A stretch of DNA of 64,000 bases. Origin: Gracilimonas sp. Its GTDB lineage: Bacteria > Bacteroidota > Rhodothermia > Balneolales > Balneolaceae. Each line of letters begins with the position of its first letter. Within the stretch, counting starts at the first letter, position 1. The notes under the pieces were generated by a model. That model saw nothing but the letters and a program-made list of their open reading frames with translations, was not told the DNA's origin and ran no database searches. Below are positions 16,990 to 26,300 of this stretch, piece after piece. The translations under genes and the position numbers were made by a program. The stretch spans positions 558,001-622,000 of the forward strand of contig NZ_JAVJQO010000008.1 in NCBI RefSeq assembly GCF_040218225.1, written 5' to 3'.

Positions 16990-17691
16990 TCAACCTGACT
17001 CAACATAACCTAACTCCTTCAGCCAGTTGTATGCTTCGTCCACAAAAATCGGCTCAAGTTTATGTCCCGCATCTACCAATTTAAACATAGCGTTAAAACC
17101 TTCCTCTTTCAGAAGTTCCACACACTTTTGCTGGGGCTGGGGATATACACTATCATCGTCTTTTCCATGCAGGGCTAAAATATTTATGTGCTGAGCCGGC
17201 TCTCTTTTACCATCAAAAGCTTCCGTTTTTATCCTTCCCCCCACTACTATTAGTTCATTCACATGTTTCCAGCGAGAGAGGGCAAAGTATCCCCCAAGAT
17301 ATCCGCCCATGGAATATCCAAACACGCACAAACGACTGATTTCAATCACATCGACCAGTCCATCTACAATTTCCTGTATAAACTCTGATGCAATCTCCAT
17401 AGACTTAATAAACTGCCCCTGGTTTCCATCATATAAATACCAAGCTCTTCCCCATTTAGATACATTTACTTTTCGGGATGTATCGTAAATGGGATACGGG
17501 CCCTGAACAAATAAATGATAGGCCTCAAGATTGAGCATATCTTCCATTTTCTTTTCCAGAAACTCAATGTTTTGATTATAGCCATGCAGATACAGGATGA
17601 GAGGCTTTTTTCCTTTCTTTCCTGTTTCGATCAATTTGTAGGGAACCTCGATCTTGAATGAAGTTTTACCTGAAATCAGAACGTCGCGCAT
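16990..17691 (-). CDS. Alpha/beta hydrolase (esterase-like)
   Basis: A 233-residue serine hydrolase. The oxyanion-hole region PLILYLHGYNQN is near residue 30, the nucleophile elbow GYSMGG near residue 144, and the acid and His positions fit LALHGKDDDSVYP and DAGHKLEPIF near the C terminus. This is the dienelactone hydrolase/phospholipase-carboxylesterase type. No signal peptide is seen, so it is probably cytoplasmic. Substrate unknown. It lies upstream of the response regulator on the same strand with about 120 bases between, so separate transcription is likely. Confidence 0.88.
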   Translation of the reverse strand: MRDVLISGKTSFKIEVPYKLIETGKKGKKPLILYLHGYNQNIEFLEKKMEDMLNLEAYHLFVQGPYPIYDTSRKVNVSKWGRAWYLYDGNQGQFIKSMEIASEFIQEIVDGLVDVIEISRLCVFGYSMGGYLGGYFALSRWKHVNELIVVGGRIKTEAFDGKREPAQHINILALHGKDDDSVYPQPQQKCVELLKEEGFNAMFKLVDAGHKLEPIFVDEAYNWLKELGYVESG

Positions 17692-17831
17692 AAATGAAGT
17701 AATTTTTTGATGAGGCCATAATTACCACAAATTCCATAAAACACAAAAGTAAATTAATTGGGATTCTGAATTGGGTTTTGAAGGGATTCCTATTAATTTC
17801 GGCAAAATATTTTAACTCAACTATTTTCAAG

Positions 17832-18827
17832 ATGGCTGTAATTCGTAACGACTGGACAAAAGAAGAAATCTCCGATATCTATAACACCCCACTTATGGAG
17901 TTAATCTATCGGGCCCAAACGGTTCACCGCGAACATCATGAAACCGGGGAAGTTCAGGTTTGTACGTTACTGTCCATCAAAACCGGAGGCTGCTCTGAAG
18001 ATTGCGCTTATTGTCCCCAATCCGCCCGCTACGACACCGATGTAAACGCACAGAAAATGATGCCAAAGGAAATGATTCTGGCATCCGCAGAACGAGCCAA
18101 AGAAGCAGGAAGTACCCGTTTTTGCATGGGAGCCGCCTGGAGAAGCGCTCGTAAAACCAAAGATTTTGATAAGGTCCTAGACGTCGTTTCTGAAATTGCA
18201 GATATGGGACTGGAAGTATGCGCAACCCTTGGAATGCTGGATGACGACCAGGCCAAGAAACTGAAAGAAGCCGGACTTTATGCCTACAATCATAATCTGG
18301 ACAGCAGCGAAGATTTCTACAAAAAGATCATTACTACCCGCAGTTATGACGACCGTCTCGATACCATTAAAAAAGTACAGGACAATGACATTTCTGTATG
18401 CTCTGGCGGTATTATAGGAATGGGAGAAACTCATGATGACCGTATTGGGCTTCTTTACACCCTCTCAAATCTTGACAAGCATCCTGAATCGGTTCCGGTT
18501 AATGCACTGATTGCTGTAGAAGGAACCCCGATGGAAAATCAGCCTAAGGTGCCAAGCTGGGACATGGCTCGTATGATTGCGACAGCCCGAATTCTGATGC
18601 CGGAATCTATGGTTCGCCTTTCGGCTGGAAGGGTTCGTATGAATTTTGAAGAACAGGCACTATGTTTCATGGCCGGAGCGAATTCTATCTTTACCGGAGA
18701 AAAGCTCCTCACCACCGACAACAACGAGCTGGAAGAAGACATGCATATGTTCGAGCTTTTTGGGCTGAAACCCCGTCCGGCTTATAAGAATGCCAAACCA
18801 GAACATGTGCCCGAAGCAATTGCTTAA
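17832..18827 (+). CDS. bioB: Biotin synthase
   Basis: A radical-SAM enzyme of 331 residues that inserts sulfur into dethiobiotin. The 4Fe-4S cysteines are Cys54, Cys58 and Cys61 (CSEDCAYC), and further conserved segments FCMGAAWR and YNHNLDSS support BioB. The C-terminal half has RLSAGRVRM and ANSIFTGEKLLTT, which are family-typical. ATG 17832 is chosen because homologues start near here; the open frame begins at 17778. Other bio genes are not adjacent, so the pathway is split in this genome. Confidence 0.96.
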   Translation: MAVIRNDWTKEEISDIYNTPLMELIYRAQTVHREHHETGEVQVCTLLSIKTGGCSEDCAYCPQSARYDTDVNAQKMMPKEMILASAERAKEAGSTRFCMGAAWRSARKTKDFDKVLDVVSEIADMGLEVCATLGMLDDDQAKKLKEAGLYAYNHNLDSSEDFYKKIITTRSYDDRLDTIKKVQDNDISVCSGGIIGMGETHDDRIGLLYTLSNLDKHPESVPVNALIAVEGTPMENQPKVPSWDMARMIATARILMPESMVRLSAGRVRMNFEEQALCFMAGANSIFTGEKLLTTDNNELEEDMHMFELFGLKPRPAYKNAKPEHVPEAIA

Positions 18828-18902
18828 TTCTCAGTACCGGAGTTATTGCTAATTTAACCCTCTATTAAAGATTAGGTAATACGTGTATTTCATATTGGAA
18901 GT

Positions 18903-19499
18903 ATGAAAACGTATTACCAATTTCTATTTCTTATACCTGCAATAATCATCTCTTCAACCCTCTTTTGCTCTGCTCAAGAAATAAAAGATGAAGTTGAAAA
19001 ATCGATAGACCGGAACGAAATGCCTGCCTCTGCCCTGTCTTTGATAAATCAATTTTGGAAAGAGGAGAAAAAAGCAGATTTTTACCGCCAATCAGACGGT
19101 GAAATGATCAGCTATGAAGTGAAGCTGAATTGGGAAGATCACCAGTACAGTATCGAATTTGATTCAACAGGTTCGCTCATTGATGTTGAGCAGATTATTG
19201 AAATCGAAGAACTTCCCGAGGCTTTACGGAACACCATCACAGAAGAAATAGACAAACAGTACTCAAAATTCAAATTTACCAGAGTTCAGCGTCAATTTTC
19301 TGCTTCAGGAAACGATGACGAAGAGGTTTTGGAAAATATCCTTGAAGAAGATTTCGAAGACCTTTTGATTCGTTACGAAATTGAAATTGACGGACAAAAC
19401 AAAGATGAGCTCGGTTCATTTGAGATGCTGTTTGACGTAAACGGTAATTTCATTCAGAAACGTAAAATTGTGAGACGTTCGCTGGATAATATTTGGTAA
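18903..19499 (+). CDS. Exported protein, possibly PepSY-like
   Basis: A 198-residue protein with a signal peptide ending near CSAQ (residue 25). The mature part is acidic and contains two stretches with the PepSY-like pattern of a helix followed by strands, such as YEVKLNWEDHQYSIEFDSTG and YEIEIDGQN. Family placement is tentative. It is followed after three bases by a DUF2490 gene, so the two are very likely co-transcribed and may act together in the periplasm or outer membrane. Confidence 0.65.
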   Translation: MKTYYQFLFLIPAIIISSTLFCSAQEIKDEVEKSIDRNEMPASALSLINQFWKEEKKADFYRQSDGEMISYEVKLNWEDHQYSIEFDSTGSLIDVEQIIEIEELPEALRNTITEEIDKQYSKFKFTRVQRQFSASGNDDEEVLENILEEDFEDLLIRYEIEIDGQNKDELGSFEMLFDVNGNFIQKRKIVRRSLDNIW

Positions 19500-19502
19500 T
19501 AC

Positions 19503-20186
19503 ATGAACTTTTTAAAAGTCCGTGCACTTTTGGTGGCAGCCATGCTGCTTCCGGTTTGTGCATTTTCGCAGCAGGCGGAGCTTATATGGAATCCGGAGCT
19601 TTCCTATTCGTGGAAATCATCCGACCGTTTAGGATTCAATACCAAGCTTTCGGTATTTAACTCTATTCGTGATTTCGATAATAGTGCTGCCATTCAATAT
19701 ATAGAACCCCAGTTTTCTTTTTCCTACGGGCTCTCTGCAGGCACTAAAATAGGCGGTGGATATTACTACCGGCTTTCCACTCCTCTTATTGATGGCTATC
19801 AATATGAGCACCGGTTTTTGCAACAAATTGGGTTTGTTTCTTATTTAGGAGACCGTCGGTTGGCACACCGGCTTCGGCTTGAACAGAGGGTACGGTCCAG
19901 TTCCTACCAAAACAGATTGCGCTATAGATTGAGTTACGACTTTCCCTTAGAAGGCGAAAAGCTGGACGCCGGAGAAAAGTATCTGATTCTGAAAGATGAG
20001 ATGATGACTGCCTTCAACAAAAATGAAGCGGATGCAGAGAACCGGGCTTCGGTTGGATTAGGCTGGTATTTCAATTCAAAGCAGAAATTTGAATTGGGAC
20101 TTCAATATCGTACGCAAGATATTTTCAGTGACGGTGGCATTAGTCATCTGTTCCTGATCAGTACTTCTTACTATCTGAATAGATAG
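19503..20186 (+). CDS. DUF2490 family outer-membrane beta-barrel protein
   Basis: A 227-residue protein with a signal peptide ending at AFSQ (about residue 23). The mature chain has alternating aromatic strands typical of a small barrel, with the DUF2490 features YYYRLSTP, HRLRLEQRV and the long RLSYDFPLEG segment, and it ends in a hydrophobic-aromatic strand (FLISTSYYLNR). DUF2490 proteins are exported and their role is unknown. It follows the preceding exported protein with a three-base gap. Confidence 0.82.
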   Translation: MNFLKVRALLVAAMLLPVCAFSQQAELIWNPELSYSWKSSDRLGFNTKLSVFNSIRDFDNSAAIQYIEPQFSFSYGLSAGTKIGGGYYYRLSTPLIDGYQYEHRFLQQIGFVSYLGDRRLAHRLRLEQRVRSSSYQNRLRYRLSYDFPLEGEKLDAGEKYLILKDEMMTAFNKNEADAENRASVGLGWYFNSKQKFELGLQYRTQDIFSDGGISHLFLISTSYYLNR

Positions 20187-20196
20187 GAAATCAGAC

Positions 20197-20553
20197 TTAC
20201 CAGCCATTAGGCGTTAATTTTAGCACATAAATGATGGGTGACTTCCAGGTAAAGGCTGAATAGATTGCCATTATCAAAAAGGAAATATGCATGAAGGGAG
20301 TCATGGCAGAAAAGAATGCTCCCAGAAATCCTACTGTCATTTTAGCCATAGAAGTGGATATTAACCACCATAGTCCTTCAAAAAATACCAGAGTAGTTAT
20401 AAAGTACATCAAGCCGACGACATACTTGTTGGCATCCTGCCGTAGCTTTTCTTCAATATCGATCTTTCGATATTCCTGAGCTAAATCCCTGCCTATATCG
20501 TTCTCAAACTCTTTTTGATCCAGCTCCTGCTCTATTTCATTCTTTCTCTTCAT
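20197..20553 (-). CDS. Small inner-membrane protein of unknown function
   Basis: A 118-residue protein with a charged, helical N-terminal 44 residues, then two hydrophobic segments (about 46-66 and 75-105). It overlaps the start of the adjacent VOC gene by 17 bases, so the two are translated from one message, VOC first. No recognisable family. Confidence 0.6.
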   Translation of the reverse strand: MKRKNEIEQELDQKEFENDIGRDLAQEYRKIDIEEKLRQDANKYVVGLMYFITTLVFFEGLWWLISTSMAKMTVGFLGAFFSAMTPFMHISFLIMAIYSAFTWKSPIIYVLKLTPNGW

Positions 20554-20923
20554 AAAAGTATTCGATCATGTTCCCATCAGGATCGGCCACAAATAGAAAA
20601 CGGCCTTTCTTACGATTCGCAGGGCCACTCATAATGGTTACTTCCTTTTCACGGAAATACTTGGCTAGCTCATCCACTTTTTTGGGATCGTCCACATAAA
20701 AACCGAAGTGATCGACCCGAAAATCTCTTGAAGTTGGGTCGTAGCTGGTTTCGGCTTCCACAATTACAAGCGTATCTTCTTTGCCAATTCTATACACGGC
20801 CATACTCTGCCCCATCGTTTTAACAAGTTCAAGGCCCAGGATATCACCATAAAATTCTTTGGAAGCGTCTATACGATTTACTCTGATGGTGATGTGATTT
20901 AATCCGGATGGTTGAAAGTCCAT
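20537..20923 (-). CDS. VOC (glyoxalase/dioxygenase fold) protein
   Basis: A 128-residue single VOC domain. It starts LNHITIRVNRIDASKEFYGD, has the strand VDHFGFYVDD in the middle and ends FLFVADPDGNMIEYFYE, with His and Glu residues in the metal-ligand positions. Such proteins act on small metabolites (lyase, dioxygenase or resistance roles); the substrate is unknown. No signal peptide. The following gene overlaps its end, as described there. Confidence 0.85.
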   Translation of the reverse strand: MDFQPSGLNHITIRVNRIDASKEFYGDILGLELVKTMGQSMAVYRIGKEDTLVIVEAETSYDPTSRDFRVDHFGFYVDDPKKVDELAKYFREKEVTIMSGPANRKKGRFLFVADPDGNMIEYFYEEKE

Positions 20924-21081
20924 ATTGATATCTATAGATGTTTAAATTGATTTTTTCATCGCATTTAACATACAACCCTCTTTTTAAATTCCAAATTCTA
21001 AAAATGGCCGTTCTTGTATTCCGGTTTGTTTTTTGAAGGCTGTAGTTTGATATTTGTGCACTTTAATCAATGAGGTAAAAA

Positions 21082-21765
21082 GTGTCCACACTCTACATAG
21101 TAGCTACGCCAATCGGGAACTTACAGGATTTTTCACCAAGAGCCGTTGAGGTGCTCAAATCTGTGGATTATATCGCTTGCGAAGACACCCGCACGTCTGG
21201 TCATCTGCTGCAACGGTTCCAAATCGACAAACCAACGTTCTCGTTTCATCAGCATAATGAGCATCGCAAAGTTGGTCACCTCATGAATATCCTCGATGCC
21301 AACCAGAATGTAGCTTTAATCAGTGATGCCGGCATGCCAGGGATTTCCGATCCTGGTTTCCTGGCCGTAAGAGCGGCTCAAAATGGAAATCATACCGTGA
21401 GTGTTATTCCCGGTCCAGACGCAGCCACAACCGCGGTTGTAGCCAGCGGACTTCCCTGCGATCGATACATATTTGAAGGGTTTCTTCCTCACAAAAAAGG
21501 TCGTCAAAAAAGACTGGGACAATTATCAGAAGAAGAACTCACTATTATCATTTATGAAAGTCCAAACCGGCTGCTGAAGTTACTGGGAGAACTGGAAGAA
21601 CATTTTGAACCTGACCGTCTGGCAGCGGTGGCTCGCGAACTCACCAAGAAATTTGAGGAGGTGAACCGCGGCACAATAAGTGAGCTCAAGAAAGAGTTTG
21701 AAAGCCGTGATTCGATCAAAGGTGAAATAGTAGTAATCGTATCAGGAAAAGGATATTCGGAATGA
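21082..21765 (+). CDS. rsmI: 16S rRNA (cytidine-1402-2'-O)-methyltransferase RsmI
   Basis: A 227-residue tetrapyrrole-methylase-fold enzyme that 2'-O-methylates C1402 in the ribosomal P site. It has the hallmark start LYIVATPIGNLQDFSPRAVE and then CEDTRTSGHLL, DAGMPGISDPG and the YESPNRL motif. The start is GTG. Slightly shorter than E. coli RsmI (about 286), lacking the C-terminal extra domain. It overlaps lnt by four bases (ATGA), so the two are translationally coupled. Confidence 0.94.
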   Translation: MSTLYIVATPIGNLQDFSPRAVEVLKSVDYIACEDTRTSGHLLQRFQIDKPTFSFHQHNEHRKVGHLMNILDANQNVALISDAGMPGISDPGFLAVRAAQNGNHTVSVIPGPDAATTAVVASGLPCDRYIFEGFLPHKKGRQKRLGQLSEEELTIIIYESPNRLLKLLGELEEHFEPDRLAAVARELTKKFEEVNRGTISELKKEFESRDSIKGEIVVIVSGKGYSE

Positions 21766-23315
21766 ACGTGAAAGAACTGCTGAATAATAAATGGGTAATT
21801 TCGGTACTTGCGGGAATTTTGTTGGGACTCAGCTTCCCTCCTGTGAACCTCTCATTCCTGAGTTTTCCGGCATTTATTCTGTTGTTCTATTTGTCAGACA
21901 AGTGTGACTCTTACAAACAAGTAGCTTATTACAGTTATGCAGGCTTCGTGGTTTGGAACCTGATTGGTACCTATTGGCTTATGATGGCCAGCCTTGGCGC
22001 CGGAATAGCGGCTATTCTTGCCAACAGTGTTCTTATGACCATCCCGTTATGTCTGGCAAAATTCTTTTCCCAAAAAAGTAACTCTCCGATTCTGGTAGCT
22101 TTACTTCAAACTGCTGCTTGGGTCAGCTACGAGTTCTTACATCACCAGTGGGATTTATCCTGGACCTGGCTTTCGATTGGCAATGCCTGGTCCAATTTCA
22201 TTGGGGTGATCCAGTATATTTCCTTTACCGGCCATCTTGGCATTACTTTCTGGGTGGTTCTGAGCTCTGCACTCACCTACCAGGTTATCAAAAGCAAAGA
22301 ACGGAATCTTGCCTACGTAACTTTAGGCGTTTTCCTGATTTTCCCAATATGGTCATTTCTACTCTTTGAAAGTGAAACCGAGACTGGCAACTCCGATCTA
22401 ACTCACGTAGCTATCATCCAGCCGAACCATGATTCTTACCAGGAATATGGAGGAATGAGTGACCTCAAAGAAGTGATTGACAGCCTTTTTACGCTTACCA
22501 GCAGAACCATAACACCGCAAACTGAGCTCATTATATGGCCTGAGAATGCCATTGATGGATTTATTTTTACTAACTCCAGAACAGCCTTAAGAATTGCAGA
22601 TTCAGCAAAAGCATGGAATAAAAACTTTGTGGTTGGAACCGGTCTTTATAAAACCTATTCCAAAGACACAGATATTCTTTACAGAGGCACTCTAAATTCA
22701 GGCAAACCCTATAATGTCTTTAATGCCGCTCTTTTTGTGGATGCCAATGGCGAAATCTCCGATTATGAAAAGGCCAACTTAGTGCCCATTGTGGAGCGTA
22801 TTCCTTTTGTCGAAACCCTTAACACAATGGATGTTTTTGACTGGGTTGACTGGGGAAACATCGCTGGGTTTGGTAAAGGCTCCCGGCCAGATATGATTGA
22901 AACCGATACCTTTAGTACACCAGGATTAGTTTGTTATGATTCGGTCTACCCGTCCTGGATTCGTAAGTTTGTTCAGAAAGATGCTTCTTTTCTTACCATT
23001 ATAACCAATGATGGCTGGTGGGGCGATACCAGCGGACATCATCAGCATTTTGCCTATGCACGTCTTCGGGCTATCGAGTTTGACCGGTGGATTGCCCGCA
23101 GTGCCAATAATGGAATTTCAGGAATCATTGCCCCCAATGGTTCTATCGTTCAAAAAACTGATTATTGGGTACGAACCGGATTTATAGGAACAGTTCAAAA
23201 CTTAGAAACCCAAACAATCTACACCCGGTTTGGAAACTGGCTCTCTCTTCTGTGCCTGATGTTTACCTTTTCTGGTTGGGGCTTCTATAGATTCAGTAAC
23301 AGAAATTCAGATTAA
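21762..23315 (+). CDS. lnt: Apolipoprotein N-acyltransferase
   Basis: A 517-residue inner-membrane enzyme that adds the third acyl chain to lipoproteins. Five to six N-terminal membrane helices (about residues 1-200) precede a periplasmic nitrilase-like domain (about 215-480), then a last helix. The catalytic triad is present at Glu261 (IIWPEN), Lys337 (DYEKANLVP) and Cys391 (GLVCYDSVYP). The start overlaps rsmI. The lipoproteins in this window (for example at 6351-6839 and the cassette at 53009-53725) would be its substrates. Confidence 0.94.
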   Translation: MNVKELLNNKWVISVLAGILLGLSFPPVNLSFLSFPAFILLFYLSDKCDSYKQVAYYSYAGFVVWNLIGTYWLMMASLGAGIAAILANSVLMTIPLCLAKFFSQKSNSPILVALLQTAAWVSYEFLHHQWDLSWTWLSIGNAWSNFIGVIQYISFTGHLGITFWVVLSSALTYQVIKSKERNLAYVTLGVFLIFPIWSFLLFESETETGNSDLTHVAIIQPNHDSYQEYGGMSDLKEVIDSLFTLTSRTITPQTELIIWPENAIDGFIFTNSRTALRIADSAKAWNKNFVVGTGLYKTYSKDTDILYRGTLNSGKPYNVFNAALFVDANGEISDYEKANLVPIVERIPFVETLNTMDVFDWVDWGNIAGFGKGSRPDMIETDTFSTPGLVCYDSVYPSWIRKFVQKDASFLTIITNDGWWGDTSGHHQHFAYARLRAIEFDRWIARSANNGISGIIAPNGSIVQKTDYWVRTGFIGTVQNLETQTIYTRFGNWLSLLCLMFTFSGWGFYRFSNRNSD

Positions 23316-23316
23316 A

Positions 23317-26300
23317 TTATCTGGACTGAATGGAAATCTTAAAGTTGAACCGGATTTCATGATTTGTTCTCGGGAAGTAGGCCGACGACTTAGGATTCAC
23401 TTTCGTGTAGGTATACTCGAAGTTGGAAGTCACCGTTTGTGAGAACCGGTATCCAATAACCACAGATCCGTTTATTCGATTCTGCCCGGTCACAAATGGA
23501 TCGGTATAGTCATACTGGCTTACATCGGGTACAAAGTCCACATCACTTAATACTTCATCAATATCAGAACTCAGGGTGTATTTACTTTCTGTATCGTCGG
23601 CGTACCCACCATTGATGGTAAGAGTAATGTTATTCTTTATTTTAGGGAATAAGGGAATGGTTACATTCTTAAAGGTATAGTTGATGGAGGTGCTTAATCC
23701 CTGTGAAGTGCGCTCTGTCACAGATCTACTGGAAAGTGCCAGACTACTTGTCTTACTTCTGTCGAAGCTGATTTGTGTACGTAAGTCTGACTGCCACGTA
23801 ACGTTTAACTGAATAAGCGGAGAGAAACGCTGCTCAACGTTTATTGAGTTAGGTTCGTACAACTCTTTCCTGTCAATTACACTGAAGTCTCCTAGTCCCT
23901 GAGGGTCTTGGATACCTGTAAGTGTGTTCAAACTCCATCCCAGACGATAGGTGCCGGTATATCCGTGAGTCAGCGTGGCCGCTCTCATATTATCCCCGAT
24001 AATAGGTATAAAACTTTGAACGCCTGACCACGTTACCCGCCAGTTTGGTTTGGGAATCGGGGTATACCCTTTTTCACCTACGGCTCCGGTACCTCCTCCC
24101 AGATACGCCTTTCGGAAATCTTCCTCAAGGGTGTTTCGGTTTAATACAATACGTCCATCTCCGTTACCGCCATTTTCAACATCATCAGAAATAATACCAT
24201 CTTCGCGGTTGGCATCAGCAAAAGCCGTCTTAAGCTGACGTTCGTATAAATCCCGGTATCCGCCACCAAATGCCCAAACAGAAGAACTGATGTTTCCGCT
24301 CGACGAGATGGTTGAAGAGAAATCACCGGCTGGTGTTAGCGTGATTGTATTTGTTTGACGCTCATCCCAATTTGTTGACCAGTTTAAATCGACCGTAAAA
24401 TTTTTAAACAGGTTGAGCTTGGTACCCATCGTAATTTTATCGGAATAGGTATTATTCTTTGGAAGGTTTATAGAATTACCAGACGGACTTTGCTGGATGA
24501 GCTGCGACCTGGGCAACTCTTCATCTATTCCAAGCCTGTATCCGAAAGGTGGAGAAAAGTTGCCATCTGCCTCACTGGCAAGAGCGTGGAATATTTGTGA
24601 ATCTCCGCTATAACCTGCCTGATTTGACGTTTTATTCTGGTTGTAGGTAATATCAATGCTTTCCAAGCTAAAAATGGCAAGTATGGCTTTTCGCCCCAGG
24701 TACTGCAGGTCTTTTAAGAGATCAGGTGAAGCCGGTTCAGCATTTTCAGAATTACTATTCTTCGCCTTTTTTCTATCCGAAGTTTCTTTTTCGTCTGCCT
24801 CTTCAAGCCGATTGAAAAACCCTATTTTGTCAATGAGACTACCCACTCCAAACTTAAAAGTATGATCCAGACGAAATCGATTGGAAACTCCCGCTCCCAA
24901 ACCTGAACCGCTTGGGCTATTCGTCCATCCAAACCCTCCAGCATAAGAGGCTGAATAGGTAAGCCATTTAAGAGCTTCAATATTGTTTAATTTTGGACGC
25001 CAGCTTGCCGTATAGGTCTCGTCATAATTTGATCTTCTGGCTGAAAGTGAATCCGTAAGCAGATTATTGAGTACCTCAAATGTGGGTGTCAGCTGATAGG
25101 AATTACTATCGGCGGCAAGCCCGGTTTTATTAACATTCTCACGCCCGGCACTAGACAAGTCATAATTTGTAGTAGTACGGAAAGAAATCGGGATACTTGG
25201 TGTGAAATTGTAGTTAAAGCCGAAACCAGATCGTTCATTGAAAGTATGGCTTTGCTGCAAGGGCTGAATCTCTTCCACTCCTTCATCATCAAATTCCGGT
25301 CTTCTTCTCTTTTCCGTATATGATCGATTCAGGTTGGCTGATGCATTTATCGATGATGGCATATAACCTAATCTGATTCTGGAAAGTGCTCCCACCACAG
25401 GTACATCTTCGGTAAAGCCGAAAGGCTGCCACAGCTTCACATTATTAAAGGAAAGACTATACTGAATGCCAGCATTATAATTCCAATCATCCTGAAATTG
25501 AATTTCCGGGTTCTTAGCACTTCCCTCGTTGTAAACATAATTCAATCGGGTTTTATCGATGGTGTACTGAGCTAGTTTACTCTTGGAATTCTGTTTGGAG
25601 ATGTTTGATACGTTTACGGAGAAATTATCCCGAACGGTTTCTACTTCATTAATACGTTCATTGATAATCGTTTCCTTTTCAGACTCAGTAAGCTGCTCAT
25701 TGCTATTGGTAGCATTGATAAAATCATCTAAACGAATATCACCCTGATTAGGCAAATACTTAGGTGTGGAAATATTCTTTCGGCTTGAAACTGTGACCGG
25801 GAAGTTCCACCCATAACGATCCGGAATCAGCTTATGCAGGTTAACCGTTGAGCTGAGATCGTACCCAATTTCATCAGCTACGCTTCGGTTACCCAAACGG
25901 GACTCAAGTCCGCCAAAACCAGTTGTGGTTCTGGTAAAATTAGTATTGAAGGTTGCAAAGTCCGCAAATTTAAAGCTTGCATTTGCATTAGCCTTCCATC
26001 CTTTCTCATTATCAAAACCAGATACACGAAGTTCATTAAGCCAAAACTCAGCATTTAGTATATCCGAGCCCGGCGAGTTTACATCATCAGGGTCAAAAGG
26101 ATTTCTGATACCCATCCCTATTTCAGATATACGACCCAGCGAAGGATTTCCTTTTATAGCTACTACTGCCCCTTCTACAGCATCATCTTCTTCAGGAGAG
26201 AGTTCTCGTTCAAACTTCTGAGTTGGATCCGAAACTCCTTGTTGATCCCTCAACTGCTTTAGTTCATTAAAAGCAGCCAGCACAATATTCATGCTGTTTT